Positions 41,968-51,216 of a stretch of DNA of 64,000 nucleotides are shown here, piece by piece (the first letter of the stretch is position 1; every line of letters starts with the position of its first letter). The position numbers and the translations under genes were made by a program. The DNA lies in the NCBI GenBank assembly GCA_017307755.1, contig JAFKGQ010000013.1, positions 124,001-188,000 of the forward strand, read 5' to 3'. The notes beneath the pieces were generated by a model. It ran no database searches, was not told the origin of the DNA, and saw only the letters and a program-made list of their open reading frames with translations. The DNA comes from Chitinophagaceae bacterium. GTDB taxonomy: Bacteria > Bacteroidota > Bacteroidia > Chitinophagales > Chitinophagaceae.

Positions 41968-44900
41968 TTAAAAGCTATATCGGACCCCCGCCTGCATCTG
42001 CCACCTGGAATTGAAGAAGTCCACGGAATAAGGTTTCCCGGGGTCGACAAACTGGAACAAAGGGGATCCCTGCGAGCTGCGTGCTGGAATATAAGGCACC
42101 AGTCCGACACTGGCTGTAGAGTTATAGGTATTGGGAGAAAAATAGACCCATCCCCAATCCTTGTTCAGCAGGTTGGTGAGATTGATAATATCCCAGGTGA
42201 AGGTGATTTGCTGGTTTCGTCTGGATGACGCCTTGCCGGTGGCAAAGGAAAAACTGTGTTCAAGCCGGAAGTCCAGCTGGTTATTCCAGGGCGTGCGACC
42301 TTCATTGCGCCCGGTAAAATTCCCTCTTCTCCCCCTGAGATAGGCATTGGCATCGATGAATTTATTAAAAGCTTCCGCCTGCTGTCCTGCGGTCACCGTC
42401 ACTCCGTTCTGCACATAGTCGGCAAAGAAATTCACGGCTTCTGATCGCTGAGGTATATACGCCAGGCTCACCTGCTGGGGTGTGTTCTGTATCGTATAGT
42501 TCAGAAAACCATAGGTAAAGGGGGAGCCTGATTGGGCACTGAAAAAAAAGACAACCCTGCTCTTATTCGTCTTGCTCCAGTCGATGGTATAGCCGGCATT
42601 GACGACGATGCGGTGCCGTATATCGAAATTGGAGTTGGCGGCGGTAGGATTGTTGGGGTTGAGGGACTGGTTCAGCTGCCAGTTGGATTCCATGGAATTC
42701 CGGATACCATTGGAGACATCCTTCGACTGACCGTAGGTATAGGCGGCCATCAGGGTCATGCCGAAAGGGAAGGTCTTGCTCACTTTCCCTGTGATGCTGA
42801 ACCGGTGCCCCAGGGAAGTGTTGGACATTTCATACGCATTGGCAAATACGGAGTTGACACCTCCCGAGGGGAAGACGGGCTGTTTGCGTAAGGTAATGGC
42901 GGAGTCGTATATATAGTAAGAGGGATTATCCTTGAGGTTCACCTGCTGGAACATGACATCCTTAATGGTCTTCGAATAAATACCCTCGATGGAATATTTG
43001 ATGCCCAGGTCGTCGGTGTAGTCGGCGGCCAGGCTTACCCGGAAGACCTTGGGCATGGAGAAATGGTTGTCCACCACGTCTACCTGGGTTTTGCCGGCGT
43101 TCACCTGGTCGGCGACCTGTCCGTTCTGGGTAGCGAAGGAGGCGATGCCATTGGTCTTGTCATAGCGCAGAGGGTCTGACCCGGATGCGAACACGCTGGA
43201 GCCGTTGTCCGTCCGCTGATCGTAAGCGCCGTAGGTATCCCCATTGTTGTAGAAGGAATAGCCCAGCCAAGCAAAGGGTATACGTCCGCTAAAAACCCCT
43301 CCGCCGCCGCGTAATATCAGCCGTCTGTCGTCCAGCAGCTCGGCACGGAAGCCTATACGCGGGGACAGCTGCACGCCATTGAAATAATGGCCCGTGATAT
43401 TGCGCAGGGGAGTATAGGTATACGTCGTTCCATAATAGGTATCCGTCAGGGCATTTCTCGTCTTGTCGCTCAATATCTGTTTGTGAGGAACGTCCACGTA
43501 GTCGGCACGCATACCCAGGGTCACGGTAAACCGTGGGTCCACCCGGATCTCGTCCTGTATGTACAGGCTATAGAAATTGATATGGAATTTGGCGCCGGGA
43601 TGGGAAAGGATATATTCCCTGGTATTGTTGACATAGTTATAGCTGCCCCGCACCCGGTTGGGGTTACCCGCAAGAAAATCTTCGATAGAAGGATAATCCA
43701 CTCTCCCATTCCAGGCATTGACAAAGCCGTAGGTGATATTGTACAGTTCGTTATGCGTACCCGCGGTCAGGTGATGCTTTCCCAGGTTGATATCGGCATT
43801 GTCCGTTATTTCGATGGTATTTTGTTTCATGTTAAAGATAGAGGCTTCCCGGTCGGTGCCGAGGAAGATTGTGGAGCCAGGTGTCCTGCCGACAATCTGC
43901 ACTTGTGGAAAGGCGGGGTCGCTCAGGGGGTCCCTGTAATCGTGGATAGCGGAATAGCCGGCGGTAAAGCTGTTGGACCAGATGTTGGACCAGCGGCTTT
44001 TCAGTTCCACCACGGTGGACGTCTGGTTGTTGGTCTGTTTGTAGGCGATGCTGCCAAAACGGAAATCCTGCTGGTCACGCTCCATATTGATCGACTCTGA
44101 AGTAACCGTGTTGTTGCGAATGGCCAGTTGGTGGGCACTGCTGATATTCCAGTCGATGCGATTGAATATCTTGTTTGACCGGGCATAGGCCTCGTAGTTG
44201 CCATAGGTCCCACCGTCGAAATTATACCGGTCTTTCAGTGTCTGATTGATCTTTACGGCATCGTCCAGGCTAAGGATGGCGGCAGATGCGGAAGAACCCG
44301 CGCCTTGTTGTATGACGTCGTTCCTGCGGGTGATCTCCTCATTGGTAAACCAAAACAGTTTGTTTTTTATCAGCGGCAAACCAACGGAGAAGCCCGTCTG
44401 CAGATCATGGAAGGCGGAAGGCGTCTTACTTCCACCCCCGGCAGGGTCCTTACCCGTAATAGCTGCATTGCGACCGTAAAAGTACACGGAGCCGCTGACG
44501 TTATTGGCGCCGCTCTTTGTGACGGCGTTGATATTGCCGCCCGTAAAATTGCCGATCCGTACATCATAGGGAGCCAGTTCCACCTGCATGTCGGCGATGG
44601 CATCCAGGGAGATCGGATTGGTGCGGGTGCTGCTGCCGGGTTGACCGGATGTGCCCGTCTGGCCGCCGGCCGATGGGCTGAACCCGATGGCGTCGTTGTT
44701 GATAGCGCCGTCGATGGTGAAATTATTGTACCGGTAATTGGTACCCTGAAAAGAATTGTCCCTGGAACCCTGGGGAACCAGGCGGGTGATGTCCTGCAGG
44801 CTTCTGGAAACAGCGGGCATTTGCTGTATCTGCGCCGAAGTGATGTTCGTGCCGCTACCATAGCGGCCGACCCTGTTGCCGGCTTTTTTACCGCTGACCA

Positions 44901-45258
44901 CCACTTCCTGAAGTTGGTCTGCCGGCTGGGAGAAAAGAACTTCTACACGCAGGGGGTCGCCCAGGCGCACTTGCAGGCCGTCCAGGACAACGTTCTTCCA
45001 GCCTACATAGCTGGCCGTGAGTTGGTAAGGTCCGCCGATGCGCAGACCGCTGAAATAAAAGAGGCCGTTGGAAAGCGCCTGCCCGGCATATACCGTACCG
45101 GTGGGCTGGTGAGTCAGCGTAAGCACGGCCCCCGCCAGACTATTGCCCGCACTGTCTTTGACGGAGCCTTCCAGACGCCCGCCCGTGTCCTGGCCAATCG
45201 ATACTGCCGGAGGGAACACGCAGCTAACAATGATCAATATACGTATTAAGGCTTTCAT
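41968..45258 (-). CDS. TonB-dependent outer-membrane receptor, Oar-like
   Basis: A 1096-residue receptor with signal peptide (MKALIRILIIVSCVFPPAVSIGQ), CarboxypepD_reg domain (about 27-110: GRLEGSVKDSAGNSLAGAVLTLTH), plug (about 125-260: LQEVVVSGKKAGN, SRSLQDITRLVPQ, NNFTIDGAINND, YDVRIGNFTGGNINAVTKSG) and a long barrel ending QMQAGVRYSF. The GGNINAVTKSG signature is typical of Oar-type receptors. There is no STN domain, unlike the other receptor of the same operon. It is the last gene of the nine-gene fasciclin operon, 8 bp after the fourth fasciclin gene. It may import or secrete a macromolecule; related Oar proteins have roles in peptide or protease export and in surface adhesion. Confidence 0.9.
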   Translation of the reverse strand: MKALIRILIIVSCVFPPAVSIGQDTGGRLEGSVKDSAGNSLAGAVLTLTHQPTGTVYAGQALSNGLFYFSGLRIGGPYQLTASYVGWKNVVLDGLQVRLGDPLRVEVLFSQPADQLQEVVVSGKKAGNRVGRYGSGTNITSAQIQQMPAVSRSLQDITRLVPQGSRDNSFQGTNYRYNNFTIDGAINNDAIGFSPSAGGQTGTSGQPGSSTRTNPISLDAIADMQVELAPYDVRIGNFTGGNINAVTKSGANNVSGSVYFYGRNAAITGKDPAGGGSKTPSAFHDLQTGFSVGLPLIKNKLFWFTNEEITRRNDVIQQGAGSSASAAILSLDDAVKINQTLKDRYNFDGGTYGNYEAYARSNKIFNRIDWNISSAHQLAIRNNTVTSESINMERDQQDFRFGSIAYKQTNNQTSTVVELKSRWSNIWSNSFTAGYSAIHDYRDPLSDPAFPQVQIVGRTPGSTIFLGTDREASIFNMKQNTIEITDNADINLGKHHLTAGTHNELYNITYGFVNAWNGRVDYPSIEDFLAGNPNRVRGSYNYVNNTREYILSHPGAKFHINFYSLYIQDEIRVDPRFTVTLGMRADYVDVPHKQILSDKTRNALTDTYYGTTYTYTPLRNITGHYFNGVQLSPRIGFRAELLDDRRLILRGGGGVFSGRIPFAWLGYSFYNNGDTYGAYDQRTDNGSSVFASGSDPLRYDKTNGIASFATQNGQVADQVNAGKTQVDVVDNHFSMPKVFRVSLAADYTDDLGIKYSIEGIYSKTIKDVMFQQVNLKDNPSYYIYDSAITLRKQPVFPSGGVNSVFANAYEMSNTSLGHRFSITGKVSKTFPFGMTLMAAYTYGQSKDVSNGIRNSMESNWQLNQSLNPNNPTAANSNFDIRHRIVVNAGYTIDWSKTNKSRVVFFFSAQSGSPFTYGFLNYTIQNTPQQVSLAYIPQRSEAVNFFADYVQNGVTVTAGQQAEAFNKFIDANAYLRGRRGNFTGRNEGRTPWNNQLDFRLEHSFSFATGKASSRRNQQITFTWDIINLTNLLNKDWGWVYFSPNTYNSTASVGLVPYIPARSSQGSPLFQFVDPGKPYSVDFFNSRWQMQAGVRYSF

Positions 45259-45266
45259 ATAATTTT

Positions 45267-46301
45267 TTAATGCACAAGAAATACCTGATTTATTTTTTGG
45301 ACCACTCCGTTAGTGGCGATCATATCTGGCTTGATGATCCGCACAGGGTTGTTCTGGGCGATGCCGTTACCGGTGAAGCTAAATCCGTCGAGGGATGTCC
45401 AGAAGGAGCTGCTCCCTGATCTGAGTATTACATTCGTTCCTAGTCCAATGGCAAACTGTCCTTTATAGTCACTGGTGAAAGTGAACCCGATGAATGTAAA
45501 ATTCCCAAAAACGGGGTTTTGATAAGAGGGTATGCAGTTGTTGCAGTAATAGCCTGTGACCAGCTTCAGACTGTCATTGATCAGTGCGGTAGTGTCCGCA
45601 TAACCAAAGGCCTTGAAGGCGGAGTCGGTAGGCGCCAGCAATGTAGTCCCGTAGATGAGCCCCCCGCTGCCGGTGGGTGGGAGTGAATAGGTGCTGTCCG
45701 CGACAAGGGTCCTGAATGTGTATACATTACGTACAAACGCTGTAAGAAAGCTGAGGTCCTTTTCCTTGTTCATCACATCCAGCTGCGACCCCGCCGGGGG
45801 AATAGCTACCCTGCCGGTGACTTGCAGCACGCCGTCGCCCAATTCTATATTGCCCTTTATCACCGGGATACCGTTGAGAAAGATGCCATAATAGTTCTTC
45901 GTGATATAGGGCCTGTACAAAGGGTGCAGACCGGTGAACTGCTGTTTCAAAAAACCCGGCACGTCGCCCGAACTCAGCCTTCCTTTGACGATGTTATATC
46001 TCAATATGTCCTGCAGTTGCCGGGGGTCCATCCGCCGGAGGCTGTCGCCGGTGAAACCCGCAGACTCGAAGGCCGGGTCCGTTGCTGCAAAGAAAGTAAA
46101 GGGCCCTCCGGAGGACATGACTGTATCCAGTCGGGTGATGCCGATGGCGGTGTTCAGCAGGCTCAGTGAAGGTTCCTTTGCAATATATTCCAGTATCGAA
46201 GGCGTCGGGGCATTGATGGCCTCGTGGTCCTTTTTGCAGGAACAAAGAAAGGTGAGGAGGATCAGTACCGGGATGTATAAACAAAAGGTGGTTATGCGCA
46301 T
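45267..46301 (-). CDS. Fasciclin (FAS1) domain lipoprotein 4
   Basis: A 344-residue lipoprotein (lipobox LTFLCSC, followed by KKDHE). It has two FAS1-like domains: about 35-165 (SILEYIAKEPSLSLLNTAIG..., FTFFAATDPAFESAGF, LQDILRYNIVKGRL) and about 190-344 (FVRNVYTFRTLVADS, TTLLAPTDSAFKAFGY, NGVVQKINQVFLV). FAS1 domains mediate adhesion or ligand binding in extracellular proteins. This is the fourth consecutive fasciclin gene and the closest to the Oar-like receptor (8 bp). The second domain is more diverged in its central part (TGYYCNNCIPS). Confidence 0.82.
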   Translation of the reverse strand: MRITTFCLYIPVLILLTFLCSCKKDHEAINAPTPSILEYIAKEPSLSLLNTAIGITRLDTVMSSGGPFTFFAATDPAFESAGFTGDSLRRMDPRQLQDILRYNIVKGRLSSGDVPGFLKQQFTGLHPLYRPYITKNYYGIFLNGIPVIKGNIELGDGVLQVTGRVAIPPAGSQLDVMNKEKDLSFLTAFVRNVYTFRTLVADSTYSLPPTGSGGLIYGTTLLAPTDSAFKAFGYADTTALINDSLKLVTGYYCNNCIPSYQNPVFGNFTFIGFTFTSDYKGQFAIGLGTNVILRSGSSSFWTSLDGFSFTGNGIAQNNPVRIIKPDMIATNGVVQKINQVFLVH

Positions 46302-46329
46302 GTGAAAATGATTTGAATAAAAGAACAGT

Positions 46330-47445
46330 TCAGCGGATCAGCACGCCCAACATCTCCTGGACGACTCCATTGCCGGCAACCTTGTCCTGGAAAGCAATCC
46401 TGGGCATGTTATAAACGTACCCGTACCAAAAATTGATGGGAAGGGGTCCCGGGGGGCCATCGTAAACCATGGTTTCGACACCGTTGGGATAATCCCATCT
46501 CATGGCGGGTACGAGGCCTGTGCCTATAAAGGAGTTATTCCTGAATCCAAGCGCAGCTCCATCATAGGTGGTCAACTGCACAGTGTCTCCGTTGGGCAGG
46601 GTATCCCTCCTGGTAAAATCGTTGACAAACCACGTTCCTTTCAACACATGATACAGGACCATTTTTTTGATGGAATCCGGGTTGGCATTCCTGATGGCAT
46701 CGATGGATCGCAGGTCCAGTCCGCCGTGCGCGGTATCCACGTACATATTGGACATTGAAAAATTGGTAGGCGCCAGCACCGTCAGTTTTTCATTGGTCGT
46801 TTCGAACAGGGACTGCAGACCCGCGCGTTGGACGGCCAGGGTAAAAAAGGCCAGGTTCCCGTCGCCCAGCATCAGCTGCCATACATTGGGCAGGACCTGG
46901 GGCTCCGGGACACCGGTGAGCACATTGATCGTACCGTTGGTGGCCGGAAGGTCCCAGCCGTTTTGCACCAGTGGAACGCCGTTGACCGTGATGATGGTGT
47001 CACCTGTCTGCGATCTGTATTTGGTGATATAAACGGGGCTGCCTTCCAGGGTTTGGAACGTCTGGTTCTCTCCCAGCCGCAGGTCTTTCATCGATACTTT
47101 TTGCGGGATGATCATCCCCCGCACGTAATCAGCGGCAGGAGGGTTATATGCATACAGCAGGTAATTGGTGCCGTTGCCAAAATAGAAGCTGGCGGCGCTG
47201 AATGCGTTGTTATTGGGTACGAATATCGTATAAGGCCCTTCTTTGAGCGCAAGGGTGTCTCCATATTTTGTGGTATCCAGCACCTGGGAATACAGGCTAA
47301 AGGTATAGTTGTCCTTAACCACAAAGGGCAGGCGGCCAAAGTCTCCTGGTTTCACTGTCTGTCCATTGTCTTTTGGCGCCGTATCCTTTGTACATCCCTG
47401 TATGGCTATCAGGATGAAAGCGGCTATGTATCTTGTAATTCTCAT
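46330..47445 (-). CDS. Fasciclin (FAS1) domain lipoprotein 3
   Basis: A 371-residue lipoprotein (lipobox AIQGC followed by TKD). Two FAS1 domains are recognisable: about 40-190 (FSLYSQVLDTTKYGD, YTIFVPNNNAFSAASF, NGTINVLTGVPEP) and about 195-371 (LAFFTLAVQRAGLQSLFE, LTVLAPTNFSMSNMY, KKMVLYHVLKGTWFV, GNGVVQEMLGVLIR). The VLAPTN and LYHVLKG elements are the canonical H1-like and core strands of the family. It lies 28 bp upstream of the next fasciclin gene and 14 bp after the preceding one, so it is an operon member. Surface exposure by Bacteroidota lipoprotein sorting is likely but not proven. Confidence 0.85.
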   Translation of the reverse strand: MRITRYIAAFILIAIQGCTKDTAPKDNGQTVKPGDFGRLPFVVKDNYTFSLYSQVLDTTKYGDTLALKEGPYTIFVPNNNAFSAASFYFGNGTNYLLYAYNPPAADYVRGMIIPQKVSMKDLRLGENQTFQTLEGSPVYITKYRSQTGDTIITVNGVPLVQNGWDLPATNGTINVLTGVPEPQVLPNVWQLMLGDGNLAFFTLAVQRAGLQSLFETTNEKLTVLAPTNFSMSNMYVDTAHGGLDLRSIDAIRNANPDSIKKMVLYHVLKGTWFVNDFTRRDTLPNGDTVQLTTYDGAALGFRNNSFIGTGLVPAMRWDYPNGVETMVYDGPPGPLPINFWYGYVYNMPRIAFQDKVAGNGVVQEMLGVLIR

Positions 47446-47459
47446 AAAATCCCGGGGAT

Positions 47460-48812
47460 TTAGTTATTGTAAAACAGCTGATCGGACGCATACACCACCC
47501 CATTCATTGTCCAGAAGCTGCGTTGTCTTTCCGTCTGGTCTTTATCCAGCGGGATGACAGCATTGTCTGTCCCGGCAGCATTCCACTGTATGTTCAGTAC
47601 GCCATCATCACCCGTGTGGTATTTCAGGTTGTAAGGCGCGATGGTCGCTCCTCCCCCGTTGAGGCTTGAGCGGTTCAACACGCCCGAGTTGAAAGAGGAA
47701 TTTCCCACCAGGTCGTTGTAACACACGACGGCGGAGAAGGCCTGGCCATTCTGTTGGGTGCTCGTCAGCAGGTAATGCGTCTTCATGACGGAGTCGATCG
47801 TGGCATAGTTGAATCCATATTGCCAGCTCCCATTGACATAATGATAGCCATTGCCCGGCACCGGGCTCAACTGATAATAAGTCGGACTGTACCGGATGGT
47901 ATCGACCCTTACTTTGGAAAGCACCCAGCGTTTTATGCTATCGATGTCCGGGAAGCCCGCCCTGGTAAAGGCGGTATTGGTAGGTGCAAAAACGGTGGGG
48001 TACATGGGATTGGGAGGGTAGGTAGGAGGATAGATATCTGTTTCTTCATATCTCAGCTGCGAGAAAAGCATTGTGTCTTCATAGATCTGGTCTGAGTTGT
48101 TAAAGGTCAGGCCGCGATACACGCTGTCCAGTACCATGATGGCGGCAGCATAATAAGAGAACTCCGGCCGGCCGAACACCACGTCGGATATTTTTTCCGT
48201 GGGCGGGATCAGCACCTGGTGTATGGGGTACAGACAGCCGTTGGATGCTTTTATGGCGGCTTCCCCATTGTTGACAGCCCAACCATTGATACACAGCCGC
48301 CCTTTATAGTTCTTTACGTATAAACTATGTCTGTACGTGGAGTAGCCCGGTGTGACGGCGCCCGGGGGGTTGAATAAGCTGGTCTCCAATACACAGTTCT
48401 GCTGGACGCTGACCAAAGCATTCCCCAGGGTCGTATCGGACAAAACACCATATGTAAAATGATACAGCAGGATCTTTATCAGGGAGTCCACAGGGATGCT
48501 GTTGATGCCGTCCTGTGTCAGCCCCGCGGCCTTCATGGCCGAGTCTGTAGGTACGAACAGCGTAAAAAAGGTCGCGGGTTTTATCTTGTCCTGTATCGAA
48601 GCCCGGTGGCAGGCGAGGGCAAATAGGCTGAACTGGGGTATGCTGTCCAGCATCTTCCGTACATCATGGGTAGTGTCTCCGCTGTTATCGGGGGTCCGGA
48701 GAGGCGATACGCTCACTACTTTAGTACAGCCTCCGACGATAAAGAGCCATAGTGCGGCCAGCAAGAGGCACTGGAGGCGAAGGAACGGTGTTCTGATATT
48801 CGATGGGTTCAT
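47460..48812 (-). CDS. Fasciclin (FAS1) domain lipoprotein 2
   Basis: A 450-residue lipoprotein (lipobox IVGGC followed by TKV), the longest of the four. FAS1 domain 1 spans about 45-215 (QFSLFALACHRASIQDKI, FTLFVPTDSAMKAAGL, IKILLYHFTYGVLSD, NGCLYPIHQVLIPP). Domain 2 spans about 220-450 (FSYYAAAIMVLDSVYRGL, PTVFAPTNTAFTRAGF, IKRWVLSKVRVDTI, DGVLNIQ..., MNGVVYASDQLFYNN). Loops between the strands are longer than in lipoprotein 3. The order of motifs is the same in all four proteins, suggesting successive duplication of an ancestral double-FAS1 gene followed by strong divergence. Confidence 0.84.
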   Translation of the reverse strand: MNPSNIRTPFLRLQCLLLAALWLFIVGGCTKVVSVSPLRTPDNSGDTTHDVRKMLDSIPQFSLFALACHRASIQDKIKPATFFTLFVPTDSAMKAAGLTQDGINSIPVDSLIKILLYHFTYGVLSDTTLGNALVSVQQNCVLETSLFNPPGAVTPGYSTYRHSLYVKNYKGRLCINGWAVNNGEAAIKASNGCLYPIHQVLIPPTEKISDVVFGRPEFSYYAAAIMVLDSVYRGLTFNNSDQIYEDTMLFSQLRYEETDIYPPTYPPNPMYPTVFAPTNTAFTRAGFPDIDSIKRWVLSKVRVDTIRYSPTYYQLSPVPGNGYHYVNGSWQYGFNYATIDSVMKTHYLLTSTQQNGQAFSAVVCYNDLVGNSSFNSGVLNRSSLNGGGATIAPYNLKYHTGDDGVLNIQWNAAGTDNAVIPLDKDQTERQRSFWTMNGVVYASDQLFYNN

Positions 48813-48839
48813 AATTCAATGATTTATTTGCCGGTATGG

Positions 48840-49931
48840 TTAGGGTATCATCAGCAGCGCATTGATGGGTTGTATCACATTGTTCCCGTTGACTGTCATA
48901 TAATTGCCCGGACTGATGATCGTGGCCGGGAAATTGTCACGCGGCTTTTTCAGCCGGCTGTTGTAATTGCTGAGCATCCGCACCCCGAGCCCATAGCTGT
49001 CGAAATTGACCACCACCTGCTGGTCGGGCATAATATAGCTGGCAAAGGCGGGTCCTGCGGGAGCGTCCGAAAAATCACTCGTGAAGATGCGACCGGGGAA
49101 CAGGTAAACCCCGAAGACATCGGTGGGCATAACGCTTGTATCCCAGGTTGCGATGGAGTCTTCGGTGATACTGTAAAGAACATAACGAATACCTCCCGGG
49201 TATCGGACCCTAAGTTTTTGAAATGCGTCATTGACAGGAGCAAACACCGTCAGTGGTTTGCCCGTGTCCGTCCTGAGCCTGTCCCATAGATCGAATTTCT
49301 TCAGGCTGGCCTTGAAAAGGCTGAATTGATCCAGGTGGGCATCGATAAAATCCTGAAGATTGCCTTCCAGGGGGGCGTTCAATGGCGTATTCAGCACCTG
49401 TATATAGCCGTTGGAAGCGCTGATGTCGAAGCTGTTTACATCGGTGCCGTTGACATGCAGCACACGGGGTCCGTTTGGTGACGGAACGAGTGGCTTGGAA
49501 AGATAGATCTTCTGTCCAAGGATGCTATAGAACACATTGTCCACCGTCTGGGGTATACTGTCATAACCGATGTCCCCGAAGAGAATATGAAAGCCCAGCC
49601 ATTTCCGCAGGTAGGCGGTATCCATTCCCAACAAGCTGTCCCGGGTAATGTTTATCCGTGCAAAAGCATCGTTGTCCGGCAGCAGGAGCGTGAACTTCCC
49701 GTTGCTGTCTATCTGTTTGTCCAGGCCCGTCTTCTGCAGCCCGGCGTAGAACATGCTGAAAGCATAATTATTCTTCAGGTAATCCAGCAGGGACTGCGAA
49801 GACCGCTGCGGGTCAAGCGACTTATCCGTTGCCGTGGAGTAGGTCTTGGTGCAGGCAGACCATTGCATCGCCGCCGGCAAGAGAGCCGTCACGAGGATAT
49901 ACTTTATAAACACACCTGTTTTACGTTTCAT
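48840..49931 (-). CDS. Fasciclin (FAS1) domain lipoprotein 1
   Basis: A 363-residue lipoprotein starting MKRKTGVFIKYILV (an ATG at 49955 would overlap the upstream gene). The lipobox is QWSAC followed by TKTYST. It has two FAS1 domains: about 40-190 (SLLDYLKNNYAFSMFYAGL, FTLLLPDNDAFARINI, LRKWLGFHILFGDI, NGYIQVLNTPLNAP) and about 195-363 (LDQFSLFKASLKKFDLWD, LTVFAPVNDAFQKLRV, NGNNVIQPINALLMIP). It starts 20 bp after the gene at 49952-51199. The sequence NVIQPINALL at the end is the typical last FAS1 strand. Confidence 0.85.
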   Translation of the reverse strand: MKRKTGVFIKYILVTALLPAAMQWSACTKTYSTATDKSLDPQRSSQSLLDYLKNNYAFSMFYAGLQKTGLDKQIDSNGKFTLLLPDNDAFARINITRDSLLGMDTAYLRKWLGFHILFGDIGYDSIPQTVDNVFYSILGQKIYLSKPLVPSPNGPRVLHVNGTDVNSFDISASNGYIQVLNTPLNAPLEGNLQDFIDAHLDQFSLFKASLKKFDLWDRLRTDTGKPLTVFAPVNDAFQKLRVRYPGGIRYVLYSITEDSIATWDTSVMPTDVFGVYLFPGRIFTSDFSDAPAGPAFASYIMPDQQVVVNFDSYGLGVRMLSNYNSRLKKPRDNFPATIISPGNYMTVNGNNVIQPINALLMIP

Positions 49932-49951
49932 AATATTGTATTGTACGGTGA

Positions 49952-51199
49952 TCATATCTTTTGCTGCACTTGCATGAGGTACACTTTGTTAAACACCAGC
50001 TCCATGATATAGACAGCCGGATAGACGGCCGCTTTGCCGTCCAACTGCACTACCATGTTCAGGTTGGCGTTGGCGTTGATGCCCCCGCCGTTACGGTTGT
50101 TGACCTGGTAGACAGTAAGCGTATTCACCATGACGGGATCCACGTCGCAGATAAGACTATAGGTCTGCACCATGCCGGCTGTGGGAACATTATTGCCGGA
50201 GGCGATGAAATTGAATACGAAATAAGGCATGGTGCCCCTGTTCTGCGTCGAATAGTTATAGTAGGTCTTTAGTGTGCCCTGGTTGTCGTAAAAGCTGCTG
50301 AGAGGCAGTACAGGGAGTGGAAGATACGGGGCGCCGGCGGCCATCCTGCTGTTGAGTGTCATCAGGTATATATCCGTATACCCGGGAATAGGAGCGCCCA
50401 ATAAGTTGTTGCCTGGCGCCTGCGGGTCATAGTAGGTGTAGGACACATTCATCGTATCGTAGAAATATCCGGAAGAAGGAGAAATGGGGTTGGAAGAAAG
50501 TGACGAATTCTTTCCCGACAGGTTGAAAAAAGTGACGTAGTTCTTATTCCTGTCGAAAGTTTCGTGGATAAAGCTTTCCTGCCGGAGATAGATGCCGTAC
50601 TTTGTCTCGTCGATGTCCTGCAGGACTGTCTCCATCGTATACACTTCTCCTGCTCGCAGGTCCACGGTCGTATCGATGATTACGCTATTCCGGATGGTAT
50701 CGCTCAGCAGGGAAAAGTCGATCTTATTCCTGGGCCGGGTGATGAATAGTACACGGTGCTTACCTGAGCTGATCTGAGCCCAGGCGGAGAGGTCCAGTCC
50801 GTTGATGGATGGAGCTGTCAGCACATGCGCATTGCCGGGGTATTCATAATTGATATTGTACCGGATGGTGGTATCCAGGGGAGTGCCCAGGGGATTGCCT
50901 TCGTTGATGGAGGTGGAAGGGTTGAAGACCAGGCGGCTGCCCAGGTAATCTCCAACGATCTGTCCGCCGGAAGGTACTCCCTTACCGCTGAATATGGGGT
51001 CGATGATCATTGTAAAAAAAGGCACCACCTGCGTTTTGGTTGTCAGGTCGAGGGTAAAGGGGATTTCGTTGAATACCCGCAGATAGGCGGCGCCCTTCAT
51101 ATCCGGCTGCGTGTCGTATTTCTTACAGGACACCAGCAGAAGTCCGCCGGTCAGCAGCTGCAAAAGACAGGTAAATATATTTTTGATCAGTCTGTTCAT
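49952..51199 (-). CDS. Surface lipoprotein, DUF4397-like, unknown function
   Basis: A 415-residue lipoprotein (lipobox LLLVSC followed by KKYD). It is beta-rich (AYLRVFNEIPFTLDLTTKTQVVPFF..., GKHRVLFITRPRNKIDFSLLSDT, AGEVYTMETVLQDIDETKYGIYL), a pattern similar to DUF4397 proteins, where a short Ig-like repeat begins with LRVFN or IRLFN. No catalytic motif is visible. It lies between the longer DUF4397 lipoprotein (17 bp) and the first fasciclin gene (20 bp). Together with 51217-53076 it occupies the place that SusD holds in ordinary receptor operons. Confidence 0.7.
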   Translation of the reverse strand: MNRLIKNIFTCLLQLLTGGLLLVSCKKYDTQPDMKGAAYLRVFNEIPFTLDLTTKTQVVPFFTMIIDPIFSGKGVPSGGQIVGDYLGSRLVFNPSTSINEGNPLGTPLDTTIRYNINYEYPGNAHVLTAPSINGLDLSAWAQISSGKHRVLFITRPRNKIDFSLLSDTIRNSVIIDTTVDLRAGEVYTMETVLQDIDETKYGIYLRQESFIHETFDRNKNYVTFFNLSGKNSSLSSNPISPSSGYFYDTMNVSYTYYDPQAPGNNLLGAPIPGYTDIYLMTLNSRMAAGAPYLPLPVLPLSSFYDNQGTLKTYYNYSTQNRGTMPYFVFNFIASGNNVPTAGMVQTYSLICDVDPVMVNTLTVYQVNNRNGGGINANANLNMVVQLDGKAAVYPAVYIMELVFNKVYLMQVQQKI

Positions 51200-51216
51200 C
51201 TTTCAGTATTGGCGGG

